64,000 nt of DNA from Kuafuiihalomonas sp050331295 (GTDB lineage Bacteria; Myxococcota; Kuafuiibacteriia; Kuafuiibacteriales; Kuafuiibacteriaceae): contig JBHJGZ010000001.1 in the NCBI GenBank assembly GCA_050331295.1, positions 372,001-436,000 of the forward strand, read 5' to 3'. The position numbers and the translations under genes are program-made. Below the pieces are notes generated by a model, which was not told where the DNA came from, searched no databases, and saw only the letters and a program-made list of their open reading frames with translations. This document shows positions 41,289-49,447 of the stretch, piece after piece. Positions within the stretch are counted from its first letter, which is position 1. Each line of letters begins with the position of its first letter.

Positions 41289-43918
41289 GTGGAGCAGAGT
41301 TTCGTCGCCTTGAGGAAGACAAGGCCGGCATCAAGAAGTGGAAGAGTTGGGGGCCGTATCTGTCGGAACGGCAGTGGGGCACGGTGCGTGAGGACTATAG
41401 TGCCCACGGAACCGCGTGGGACTACCTCCCGCACGAGATGGCCCGAAAGCGGGCGTACAGGTGGGGTGAAGACGGTATCGCCGGGGTCAGTGACGACTGG
41501 CAGCACTTTTGCGTGTCGCTCGGTCTCTGGAACGAGCGCGACGCCATCCTGAAGGAGCGGCTCTTCGGCCTGACCAACAGCGAAGGAAACCACGGCGAAG
41601 ACGTCAAGGAGCTCTATTACTATCTGGACGCCACCCCGACCCACTCGTACATGCGGATGCTCTACAAGTATCCGCAGGCTCGCTTTCCTTATACGGAGCT
41701 GGTGCGAGAAAACGGGAGCCGCAGGAAAGACCAGCTCGAGTATGAGCTCTTGGATACCGGAGTCTTCGATGAAGACCGCTACTTCGACGTCTTCGTCGAG
41801 TATGCACGGGCCGACCACGACGATTGGCTGATGATGGTCACGGTGCACAACCGTGGGCCGGAGGAAGCGGTGATTCACGTGCTCCCGCAGTTCGTGTACC
41901 GAAACATCTGGTCATGGAGTGAGCCGGAAAATCGGCCCGAGATCCGAGCTCGGGACCGTCGAACGCTCGAGGCCCAGCATCGCCGCGACGGCCGGCTCTT
42001 CGTCTACGGAGAGACTTCGGAAGCGGCGTGGTTGACCCAGAACGAGACCAATCCCTCCACCGCGTTCGGGCTCTCGGAGGAGCCGGGTTACTTCAAGGAC
42101 GCCTTCCACCGACACTTGGTGGAAGGGCGAGAGGGTGTCTTGAACCCTCACGGCATCGGGACCAAAGCGGCCTTTCATCATCGATTCAGTATCCCACCGG
42201 GTCAGTCTCGGATGGTGCGGGTGCGTTGGTCTCGGCGAGAGCTGGACCGACCGTTTCACGACTTCGACCAAGTGATGCGGGCGCGCCTGGATGAGGCGGA
42301 CGAATTCTATCGGGACGTGCAAGGAGACTGCGCGGGCGACGACGCCAAGCTGGTCCAGCGGCAGGCTTTCGCCGGGATGATCTGGAGCAAGCAGCTCTTT
42401 CACTACGATGTGGAGCAGTGGCTCCACGGCGACCCCGCCCAGCCTCCCCCGCCGGAGGAGAGAAAGCACGGGCGCAATCGCGAGTGGGAGCACCTCAACA
42501 ACCAAGACGTGATCTCGATGCCGGATAAGTGGGAGTATCCGTGGTATGCGGCCTGGGACCTCGCGTTTCACTGCGTGCCTCTGGCCCAGGTCGACCCCGA
42601 GTTCGCCAAGCACCAGCTCGATCTGATGACCCGCGAGTGGTACATGCACCCGAACGGGCAGCTCCCCGCGTACGAGTGGGCCTTCTCCGACGTGAACCCG
42701 CCGGTCCATGCTTGGGCCACGTGGCGGGTCTACCGAATGGATTACAAACAAACTGGAAAGAAGGACACCCAGTTCCTGGAGCGCGTCTTTCACAAGATGA
42801 TGCTGAACTTTACCTGGTGGGTGAACCGGAAGGACGCCGACGGAAACAACATCTTCCAGGGAGGTTTTCTGGGGCTCGACAACATCGGCGTGTTCGACCG
42901 GAGTGCTCCACTTCCGACCGGGGGCTATATCGAGCAGTCCGACGGGACCAGCTGGATGGCGATGTACAGCCTCAATCTCATGCGGATCGCCCTGGAACTC
43001 GCCCAGTCGAATCCGGTGTACGAGGACATTGCCACCAAGTTCTTCGAGCACTTTCTGCACATCGCCTCCGCCATGACCAACATCGCCAGCAGCGGCATCG
43101 GTCTCTGGGACGAGCACGACGGCTTTTATTACGACGTCTTGCACATGCCTCACGGCGACCGCCACGTGATGCGGGTCCGGTCGATGGTGGGCTTGATTCC
43201 GCTCTACGCGGTGGAGGTCTTGGACTCGGAGCTTCTGGACCGGGTGCCCGGGTTCAAGGAGCGCCTGATGTGGGTGATGAAGAACAAGCCGGGCCTCGCG
43301 AGCCAGGTGTCCCGGTTCACGGAGCCGGGCCGCGGGTCGCGACGACTGCTCTCCCTCCTTCGAGGGCATCGGATGCGCTGTCTCTTGCACCGGATGCTGG
43401 ACGAGACCGAGTTCCTCTCGGACTACGGCGTACGGGCGCTGTCCAAGATCCACGAGCATCAGCCCTACGTGTTCATGGCGGAAGGGGTGCGGATGGAGGT
43501 CTCCTATGTTCCGGCGGAGTCGAATACCGAACTCTTTGGCGGTAACTCCAACTGGCGTGGACCCATCTGGTTTCCTGTGAACTACATGCTCATCGAGTCG
43601 CTTCGGCGGTTCTACGACTACTACGGAGACGGGTTCTTGGTGGAATGTCCGAGCGGCTCCGGCCACATGTTGACCTTGACCCAGGTGGCCGACGAGCTGG
43701 CGCGGCGCCTGACGAGGTTGTTTTTGAAGGATGAACGCGGGCGGCGACCGTGCCTCGAGGTGCACGAGAAGGCAGCGACCGACCCGCACTTTCGGGATCA
43801 CGTACTCTTCAACGAGTACTTTCATGGCGACACGGGTCGCGGCGTCGGCGCATCTCACCAGACCGGGTGGACGGGCCTCGTGGCAAGCCTGCTTTCGCCG
43901 GAGGCACAAAAGCTATGA
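41285..43918 (+). CDS. GH63-type glucosidase
   Basis: An 877-residue glycosidase of the bacterial glucosidase group related to GH63 alpha-glucosidases. No signal peptide is seen, so it is cytoplasmic. The (alpha/alpha)6 barrel in the C-terminal half includes WEYPWYAAWDLAFHCVPLA, NGQLPAYEWAFSDVNPPVHA, LDNIGVFDRSAPLPTGGYIE and NSNWRGPIWFPVNYML, blocks conserved in the family. It should release glucose from an alpha-linked glucoside or oligosaccharide. GH63 also includes glucosylglycerate and mannosylglycerate hydrolases, so compatible-solute breakdown is an alternative. ATGA overlaps link it to both neighbours. Confidence 0.92.
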   Translation: MSGAEFRRLEEDKAGIKKWKSWGPYLSERQWGTVREDYSAHGTAWDYLPHEMARKRAYRWGEDGIAGVSDDWQHFCVSLGLWNERDAILKERLFGLTNSEGNHGEDVKELYYYLDATPTHSYMRMLYKYPQARFPYTELVRENGSRRKDQLEYELLDTGVFDEDRYFDVFVEYARADHDDWLMMVTVHNRGPEEAVIHVLPQFVYRNIWSWSEPENRPEIRARDRRTLEAQHRRDGRLFVYGETSEAAWLTQNETNPSTAFGLSEEPGYFKDAFHRHLVEGREGVLNPHGIGTKAAFHHRFSIPPGQSRMVRVRWSRRELDRPFHDFDQVMRARLDEADEFYRDVQGDCAGDDAKLVQRQAFAGMIWSKQLFHYDVEQWLHGDPAQPPPPEERKHGRNREWEHLNNQDVISMPDKWEYPWYAAWDLAFHCVPLAQVDPEFAKHQLDLMTREWYMHPNGQLPAYEWAFSDVNPPVHAWATWRVYRMDYKQTGKKDTQFLERVFHKMMLNFTWWVNRKDADGNNIFQGGFLGLDNIGVFDRSAPLPTGGYIEQSDGTSWMAMYSLNLMRIALELAQSNPVYEDIATKFFEHFLHIASAMTNIASSGIGLWDEHDGFYYDVLHMPHGDRHVMRVRSMVGLIPLYAVEVLDSELLDRVPGFKERLMWVMKNKPGLASQVSRFTEPGRGSRRLLSLLRGHRMRCLLHRMLDETEFLSDYGVRALSKIHEHQPYVFMAEGVRMEVSYVPAESNTELFGGNSNWRGPIWFPVNYMLIESLRRFYDYYGDGFLVECPSGSGHMLTLTQVADELARRLTRLFLKDERGRRPCLEVHEKAATDPHFRDHVLFNEYFHGDTGRGVGASHQTGWTGLVASLLSPEAQKL

Positions 43919-44715
43919 CCGTAGATTTGAAGGGCCAGACCGCCATCGTGACCGGGGCGAGCTCGGGTATCGGTGAAGGGGTGGCATATGCGCTCGGCGA
44001 AGCGGGCGCCAACATCGTGGTGAATTACGCCTCGAGTCAGGGACCGGCGGAGGAAGCGGCGGAAAAGCTTCGGGGCATGGGCGTTCAAGCGTCCATCTTC
44101 AAGGCCGACGTCTCTTCAGAGGCCGATGTGCAGGCGATGTTCGCTCACGCTGTCGAGACCTACGGGACGGTGGACATCTTGGTGAACAACGCGGGGCTTC
44201 AAAAGGACGCCCTCATCGGAGACATGACCCTGGACATGTGGAACCGGGTGATCGCCGTGAACCTGACCGGCCAGTTTCTGTGCGCCCGGGAAGCCATCAA
44301 GGAGTTTCGACGGCGAGGGATGCGGGACGTCTCGAAGGCCCTCGGCAAGATCATCTGCATCTCGTCGGTCCACGAGGTGATTCCGTGGGCCGGCCACATC
44401 AACTATGCGGCGTCCAAAGGTGGCGTGATGCTGTTGATGAAGAGCATCGCCCAAGAAGTCGGCCCCGAGAAGATTCGCGTGAATAGCGTGAGCCCGGGCG
44501 CCATCAAGACGCCCATCAACAAGGATGCATGGGGGACGCCGGAGGCCTACAATGCCCTGTTGACGCTGATCCCGACCAAGCGAATCGGCGAAGTGGAAGA
44601 CATCGGCCGAGTGGTAGCCTTCTTGGCCTCCGACGAGGCCGACTACGTCCACGGCGCGTCGCTTTTCGTGGACGGCGGCATGACCTTGTATCCCGGCTTC
44701 GCCGACAACGGCTGA
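43915..44715 (+). CDS. SDR family glucose 1-dehydrogenase-like oxidoreductase
   Basis: A 266-residue classical short-chain dehydrogenase. TGASSGIGEG (about 14-23) is the cofactor-binding turn, NNAG follows, Ser in ICISSVHEV and Tyr/Lys in INYAASKGG (Y164, K168) form the catalytic set, and SPGAIKTPIN is the usual loop. The overall pattern, with GLQKDALIGDMTLDMWNRVI, resembles bacterial glucose 1-dehydrogenases. Last in the carbohydrate operon and coupled to the glucosidase by an ATGA overlap, it could oxidise the released glucose to gluconolactone. A gap of 255 bases with no recognisable gene or clear signal follows. Confidence 0.92.
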   Translation: MTVDLKGQTAIVTGASSGIGEGVAYALGEAGANIVVNYASSQGPAEEAAEKLRGMGVQASIFKADVSSEADVQAMFAHAVETYGTVDILVNNAGLQKDALIGDMTLDMWNRVIAVNLTGQFLCAREAIKEFRRRGMRDVSKALGKIICISSVHEVIPWAGHINYAASKGGVMLLMKSIAQEVGPEKIRVNSVSPGAIKTPINKDAWGTPEAYNALLTLIPTKRIGEVEDIGRVVAFLASDEADYVHGASLFVDGGMTLYPGFADNG

Positions 44716-44970
44716 GCGGGTGCGTTGACCAGATTCGCCGACGCGCCTTCGCCGAGCACCGTGACCCGAGAACAGGCGTAGAACGGGTGGTGCGCGGCGC
44801 GGCGCGGCGTCGAGGCGAGGTGGAACAGAACGAGCGTGAAGGGGACGGTCTTGTGGACTGAGCGACGACCGGAGGGCCCGAGAAACCCGAAGGATGACGA
44901 GGCGTTGAGCGAGATTGGGCGCTTTTTGTTCATGACTTTCAATTGCAGGTGGTGCTAGGCGCGGCTTCTC

Positions 44971-46074
44971 GTGAAGGCAGTCGCCATTCCGCTCGGCCTC
45001 GCCGCCCTGGTGTTGGCGTTTTCGGCGAGCCTCTTTGCCGCGCCACCGGCCGCCGATGGGCCGGAGACCCCGAACGCCGGGGCCTCGAACTCCGGGGCCT
45101 CGAACTCCGGAGAGCGGCCGGTCCCGGAGGCCAAACCGGACCGGGCCTCGAATGCCGGCGCGAACGGAGGCGTTGCGCGGGACGGACTGGTGCCGCCGCG
45201 GGCCGACACCGCGGGCTCGAGGGCCCTGGCCGTCTTGGCGGAGCTCCAGGCCGCCCATCAGGCCCGGATCGCGACCGGCCAGGTTCGAAGCGATGCCCAG
45301 GAGGATGCGCTTCAGCTGAAGGGCCAGGCGGCCCGCGTCACCATCGATGCGGTGGTGGCGGAGGAGGCGGCGATTTTGGCCCGTCGGGAGCTGGCCGAGG
45401 TCGAGAAGAGCCAGGCGCCCCTGGACCGAGAGGAGGCGCGCCTCCGCGCCTTGATGGGGCAGACGGCTGCCCTGATCCATGACCGGCTCGATGCGCTGGC
45501 CAAGGTGGTCCCGCCCGGGACGGTGCCGGCTCGACCGTCCCCAGAAGCGAAGGATCCGGAAGCGCGCCTCGGGACCGCCCTCGACCGCCTGGAGACGGCG
45601 GAGCAGCGGAGCCGACAGATCGAGGTGGTGGTGGCCGAAGGACGCCTTGCGTCGGGGGAACGTCGCTCGGTGGAGGTGCTCCGAATGGGCCTGGCTCTTT
45701 CCTGGTGGCTGAGCCTCGAGGGCGACGACGGCGGGATCGCACGGATGGAAGACGGGGTCTTGGCGCTGGAATCGGTGCCGGACGCCCTGGAATCCATTGA
45801 AAAGGCGGTCCAGATCGCGAAGGGGCGGACGTCGCCGGATCTGGTGCGGCTTCCGGTCTCGCCTTCCGCGTCCGGTGCCGAGTTCGAGGCGGCCGCTGCG
45901 GCCGGCGGACCGGCCGAGTCCGCCGAGCCGACCGCGGCCCGCTCCGCGAACGCCAACGCCAACGCCAACGCCAACGCGAACACGAACGCGAACGCGAACG
46001 CGAACGCGAACGGGCAGAAACCGTCGAGCGCCTCGGACCCGGCGAGCGCGCGCGAAGGAGCGGGCACGCCATGA
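44971..46074 (+). CDS. Periplasmic coiled-coil protein of TonB system (DUF3450-like)
   Basis: A 367-residue secreted protein starting at GTG 44971. A signal peptide (GLAALVLAFSASLFA) leads to a disordered Asn/Ser/Pro linker, then long Ala/Glu/Arg helices likely to form a coiled coil (about 85-250). It ends in a low-complexity tail with about eleven Ala-Asn repeats. Its place directly before a long ExbB gene matches the DUF3450 protein of Vibrio-type TonB2 clusters, although sequence similarity is only suggested. The stop overlaps the next ATG as ATGA. Confidence 0.7.
   Translation: MKAVAIPLGLAALVLAFSASLFAAPPAADGPETPNAGASNSGASNSGERPVPEAKPDRASNAGANGGVARDGLVPPRADTAGSRALAVLAELQAAHQARIATGQVRSDAQEDALQLKGQAARVTIDAVVAEEAAILARRELAEVEKSQAPLDREEARLRALMGQTAALIHDRLDALAKVVPPGTVPARPSPEAKDPEARLGTALDRLETAEQRSRQIEVVVAEGRLASGERRSVEVLRMGLALSWWLSLEGDDGGIARMEDGVLALESVPDALESIEKAVQIAKGRTSPDLVRLPVSPSASGAEFEAAAAAGGPAESAEPTAARSANANANANANANTNANANANANGQKPSSASDPASAREGAGTP
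45081..45110 (+). repeat. 15-bp tandem duplication in coiled-coil protein gene
   Basis: The unit GGCCTCGAACTCCGG occurs twice in tandem, encoding a repeated Gly-Ala-Ser-Asn-Ser linker. The bases just before (CGAACGCCGG) are a partial third copy. Confidence 0.9.
45946..46011 (+). repeat. Hexanucleotide repeat (GCSAAC) x11
   Basis: Eleven consecutive six-base units (GCGAAC or GCCAAC, one ACGAAC) encode an Ala-Asn run near the C-terminus of the coiled-coil protein. Length changes would keep the reading frame, so slippage could vary tail length. Confidence 0.95.
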
Positions 46075-47663
46075 AGCGGCTCTTGGTCGCGTCGGCCGCG
46101 ATGTCGGTGCTTTGGGCGTCGGACGCCCGCGCCGATCTTTTGGCCGACGCCAAGGCGCGACGCGAAAAGGCCGAAGCGCAGCTCACTCGGGCGCGGGCCG
46201 AGGCGCTGGAGGGCCGAAAGGAGCTGGTCGACGCCCTCAACAAGGCCCTCGGCCGTCGGGCCCAGGCCGAAGCGGATCGGGAGGCGGCCAAAGAAGCCTT
46301 GGCCGCGGCCGAGGCGGTCACGCCGGGGGAAGATCCGAGAAGCCGTCGGGCGAAACTGGACCGCTGGCGGCAGACCTTGCTGGCCGCGGCCTCGATGGGG
46401 CCCGGGGAGGGTCTTGCGGACGCGGCGCCCAGCGACGGCGACGGCGCCGTCTCGACCGATGAGGAGAAGCTCTCCGGCCAGGTGACGGCCGGCCTCGAAG
46501 CTCGCCTGTTACGCCTCGCGGAAGGCGCTCGGGTTCGGGTGACCGAAGAGACGGTGATGTCTCGGGCCGGTGCTCCTCGATCCGCGTCGGTCATCCGCCT
46601 CGGGCACGCGCTTTCGCTGGCGGTCGGCGACGGCGAGAAGACCACCGGTTTTTTGGTGGAGGCGTCCGGGTCCCTCCCCCGGGTGAGCGGGGTAAAGCTG
46701 GCGGAGGCCTCCGAGGGTCTGGAGGCGGCGGCCGAGGCCCTGGCCCGACACACCGCGAGTGCGATGGCGCCGAAGGGCGCGGCCGATGCGGCGGCGGGCG
46801 TCCCGGCCGAGTCCGAGCCGAAGTCACGGGCCCAAAGGCGGGCCCAGAGCCTTGAGGGGTCCCGCGCTGACGGCGGTCCGGTCCTCCTGCCCATGGACGT
46901 GGACGGGACGCTGGCCCGCACCGATGCCCCCATCGCCCGAAGCTTTGGGGACCGCCTGGAGGCCGGGGGCCTGTTCGTGTGGCCCATCCTTTTGGTGGGA
47001 CTGCTGGGGCTGGTCTTGAGCCTCGAGCGGCTCCGCTTCTTCCTGCAGGACCGAAGCCCGCCGGATCTGGTGAGCAAGGTCCTGAGCCGAGCCCGGGCCG
47101 GGCAGGTGGACGCGGCCCTGGGCCTCACGGAGATCGCCGCCGGCACCGAATCCCGCGTCCTCAAGGCTGGTCTTTCGGCGTGGGACGCCCCCCTCGAGCA
47201 ACGGGATGCGGCCCTGGAGACCGCGCTCCTTCGGGAAGAGCCGAAGATCAGCCGGTCGCTGGGGGTCATCGCGGCCTGCGCCGCCATCGCACCGCTCCTC
47301 GGACTCCTCGGGACGGTGACCGGCATGATCACCACCTTTGATGTCATCACCCTGTACGGCACCGGAAACCCGCGCCTTCTGTCGGGCGGCATCTCGGTGG
47401 CGCTGGTGACCACGCAGCTGGGCCTCATCGTGGCGGTGCCGCTCCTTCTGGCCCACGCGTTCCTGAGCCGGTGGGCCCAGAGAAAGGGCGCGGAGCTCGA
47501 GGCGATCCGGTCGGCGATGGTGGAGGAAGCATCTTCCGCTTCCGGGACCGGGTCCGCCTGGGGGGCGGCATCATCGTCCGGCCCGTCGGCATCGTCGGCA
47601 TCGTCGGGTTCGGCCGCATCGTCGGGTTCGGCGGGTTCGGCGGCCGGGGCGGGTGAGGCATGA
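46071..47663 (+). CDS. Long ExbB/TolQ-type proton channel with coiled-coil N-domain (TtpC-like)
   Basis: A 530-residue protein. A signal-like start (MKRLLVASAAMSVLWASDARA) precedes an Arg/Glu/Ala coiled coil (about 22-100) and a soluble domain (to about 290). Next is a MotA/TolQ/ExbB module with helices LFVWPILLVGLLGLVLSLE, AAIAPLLGLLGTVTGMITTF and SVALVTTQLGLIVAVPLLLA. This matches TtpC of the Vibrio TonB2 system. The C-terminus is a Ser/Ala/Gly low-complexity tail. ATGA overlaps on both sides couple it to the flanking genes. Confidence 0.85.
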   Translation: MKRLLVASAAMSVLWASDARADLLADAKARREKAEAQLTRARAEALEGRKELVDALNKALGRRAQAEADREAAKEALAAAEAVTPGEDPRSRRAKLDRWRQTLLAAASMGPGEGLADAAPSDGDGAVSTDEEKLSGQVTAGLEARLLRLAEGARVRVTEETVMSRAGAPRSASVIRLGHALSLAVGDGEKTTGFLVEASGSLPRVSGVKLAEASEGLEAAAEALARHTASAMAPKGAADAAAGVPAESEPKSRAQRRAQSLEGSRADGGPVLLPMDVDGTLARTDAPIARSFGDRLEAGGLFVWPILLVGLLGLVLSLERLRFFLQDRSPPDLVSKVLSRARAGQVDAALGLTEIAAGTESRVLKAGLSAWDAPLEQRDAALETALLREEPKISRSLGVIAACAAIAPLLGLLGTVTGMITTFDVITLYGTGNPRLLSGGISVALVTTQLGLIVAVPLLLAHAFLSRWAQRKGAELEAIRSAMVEEASSASGTGSAWGAASSSGPSASSASSGSAASSGSAGSAAGAGEA

Positions 47664-48223
47664 GCGGGATCTGGACCGCGGTCGACGCCTGGTTTCAGGA
47701 GGGCGGCCCTCTGATGGGGGTTTTGGCGGCCCTGGGTCTCGTGCTGTACGGGGTGCTCTTTTGGAAGATGGGCCGAGTGTTCGGTGCTTCGGACGAAGAG
47801 GCCGGTGACCCGGCGGGCGCGGCCAGTGAGGGCCCCGCGCACGGAGGGCAAGGCGACTTGCTTTTGATCCGCGCCCTGATCGGTGCGGCGCCGCTCCTGG
47901 GGCTTCTCGGCACCGTCAACGGAATCATCTTGAGCTTCGACGGGATCGTGGAAGGGGGCGCGGTGGAGCGGATGTCGGAAGGGATCGGCAACGCGCTTCG
48001 CACCACCCAGTACGGTTTGGCCATCGCGGCCCCGGCGCTTCTTTTGGAGCGCCTGTTGAGCCGGCGGATCGAGCTTCGAAGCCAAGCCGCCCGGGCCCGG
48101 GATGCGGAATCGCGGGACGACATCTGGGTGTCGCCGGGAGCCGCGTCGGACGGGAGGCATGGTCCGGAGCGGTCCGCGACGGCCCATTCGGGGCCCGGTG
48201 CCCTCGCGGAAGGGTCCGGCTGA
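47660..48223 (+). CDS. ExbB/TolQ-type proton channel protein
   Basis: A 187-residue inner-membrane protein. The first helix (LMGVLAALGLVLYGVLFW) is followed by a charged loop, then ALIGAAPLLGLLGTVNGIILSF and RTTQYGLAIAAPALLLERLL, the conserved ExbB/TolQ helix pair with the polar Thr that faces the ExbD dimer. It is shorter than the preceding homologue and lacks its periplasmic domain. With ExbD it should form the proton-driven motor that energises TonB. The last base of its stop is the first base of the exbD ATG. Confidence 0.9.
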   Translation: MSGIWTAVDAWFQEGGPLMGVLAALGLVLYGVLFWKMGRVFGASDEEAGDPAGAASEGPAHGGQGDLLLIRALIGAAPLLGLLGTVNGIILSFDGIVEGGAVERMSEGIGNALRTTQYGLAIAAPALLLERLLSRRIELRSQAARARDAESRDDIWVSPGAASDGRHGPERSATAHSGPGALAEGSG

Positions 48224-48630
48224 TGCGCAAACGGGTCTTCAACGGGGCCGGTCAGGGGCAGGCGCAGATCGAGATGGCGCCGCTGATCGACATGGTCTTC
48301 ATCCTCCTCATCTTCTTCATGGTGGCCACCAGCTTCGTGCGGGAGACCGGCGTGGACATCACGAGGCCGGACAGCCGCACCGCGGTGGCGGTGGAGGAAG
48401 GCTTCGTGCCGGTGGCCATCGACGACCAGGGTCGCGTCTTCGTCTCGGGCCGGACGGTGCCCCCGGACTCGGTGCGGGCCATCCGGAGCGTGCTGGACGA
48501 GAGCGGCCGGAAGCGGGTGCTGGTCCAGGCGGACCGGGAGGTGCCGACCCATCTGCTCCTGACGGTGATCGACAGCGCCAAGCTCGCCGGCGCCACCCAG
48601 GTGGACGTGGCGGCTTTGGAGGATCGATGA
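48223..48630 (+). CDS. exbD: ExbD/TolR biopolymer transport protein
   Basis: A 135-residue protein with one N-terminal helix (APLIDMVFILLIFFMVATSF). Asp23 within LIDMVF is the conserved proton-carrying residue of ExbD/TolR. The periplasmic part (VPVAIDDQGRVFVSG, VLVQADREVPTHLLLTVIDSAKLAG) is the usual dimerising domain. Translation is coupled to the ExbB gene before it and to tonB after it. Confidence 0.94.
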   Translation: MRKRVFNGAGQGQAQIEMAPLIDMVFILLIFFMVATSFVRETGVDITRPDSRTAVAVEEGFVPVAIDDQGRVFVSGRTVPPDSVRAIRSVLDESGRKRVLVQADREVPTHLLLTVIDSAKLAGATQVDVAALEDR

Positions 48631-49301
48631 CGGGCAGGGCGGCTTGGCTCGCACGAGGGCTGGCGGTGGCCGGGACCCTTCTGATGAATGGCGTGCTGGT
48701 CCTGAGCCTGGCCTGGGCCTCGCGCTCGGCGAACAACGGGCGTGAACCGGAGCTTCGGACGGTGGTGCAGGCGGTGAAGCCGCCGGAGCCTCCCCCCCCT
48801 CCGGAGCCCGAGCCGGAGCCCGAGCCCACCCCGCTTCAGCTTCAGCCGTCGGCGGCGCTCGCCCCCATCGAGCCGAGTCCGCTCCCACGGTCCCTCACCT
48901 CGATTCCGGTCCCGAAGACCGATCGGCGTCTTCTGGACTGGTCTTCGGGCTTTGCGCTGCCCACCTATGTGGCGGCGGGGAGCGGCGAAGCCGACATGAA
49001 GGAGGCGATGGCGGTGGAGCGGGCGCAGCTCCTCTTTCAGCCCGATCTGGCCCGGTACTACCCGCGCGGCGCGCTCTCGAGCCGGCTGAAGGGCCGGACG
49101 GTGGTACGCCTTCAGGTCTCGGCCCGGGGGAATGTGACGGCGGTGGATGTCCTTCGGAGCGAACCTCCGGGCTGGTTCGATGAAGCGGCGGTCCGGGCGG
49201 CGAAGCAGATCCGCTTTCGCCCCGCCAAGCGGAACGGCCGCCGCCAGGCCTCGGTGGTGCCGCTGGTCCTGGAGTGGAAGCCGCCGGAGGAGTCGCTGTG
49301 A
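48627..49301 (+). CDS. tonB: TonB family energy transducer
   Basis: A 224-residue protein from ATG 48627, overlapping the exbD stop. One N-terminal membrane anchor (VAGTLLMNGVLVLSLAWA) is followed by a Pro/Glu spacer (PPEPPPPPEPEPEPEP, about 51-66) that spans the periplasm. The C-terminal TonB domain (about 140-224) includes LKGRTVVRLQVSARGNVTAVDV and FDEAAVRAAKQIRFRPAKRNG, conserved in TonB-type receptor contacts. The spacer is short, as in TonB2 proteins. No TonB-dependent receptor gene lies in the window. Confidence 0.92.
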   Translation: MTGRAAWLARGLAVAGTLLMNGVLVLSLAWASRSANNGREPELRTVVQAVKPPEPPPPPEPEPEPEPTPLQLQPSAALAPIEPSPLPRSLTSIPVPKTDRRLLDWSSGFALPTYVAAGSGEADMKEAMAVERAQLLFQPDLARYYPRGALSSRLKGRTVVRLQVSARGNVTAVDVLRSEPPGWFDEAAVRAAKQIRFRPAKRNGRRQASVVPLVLEWKPPEESL

Positions 49302-49447
49302 GAGCGACGACCCGGTCTTTTCCGCTACGCCTGCCCGCATTGCGCGGTCTGACGCCCGAGGGTGTGGAAGGGCGGACGGTGCGCGCCGATCATGGAGCCC
49401 GCGATGGCGTGCGGGGGTGGCCGGCCGGCGCTCGAAGGAGGACAACC

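Noticed and set aside
44643..44942. Minus-strand 99-codon ORF at the end of the dehydrogenase gene
   Set aside because: It has no family resemblance and partly overlaps the conserved SDR gene. The remaining gap shows no coding bias in that frame.
45338..48187. 949-codon minus-strand ORF opposite the ExbB genes
   Set aside because: It is a Ser/Arg/Pro low-complexity product antisense to the TonB operon. The sense frames carry the conserved motifs and coupled starts.
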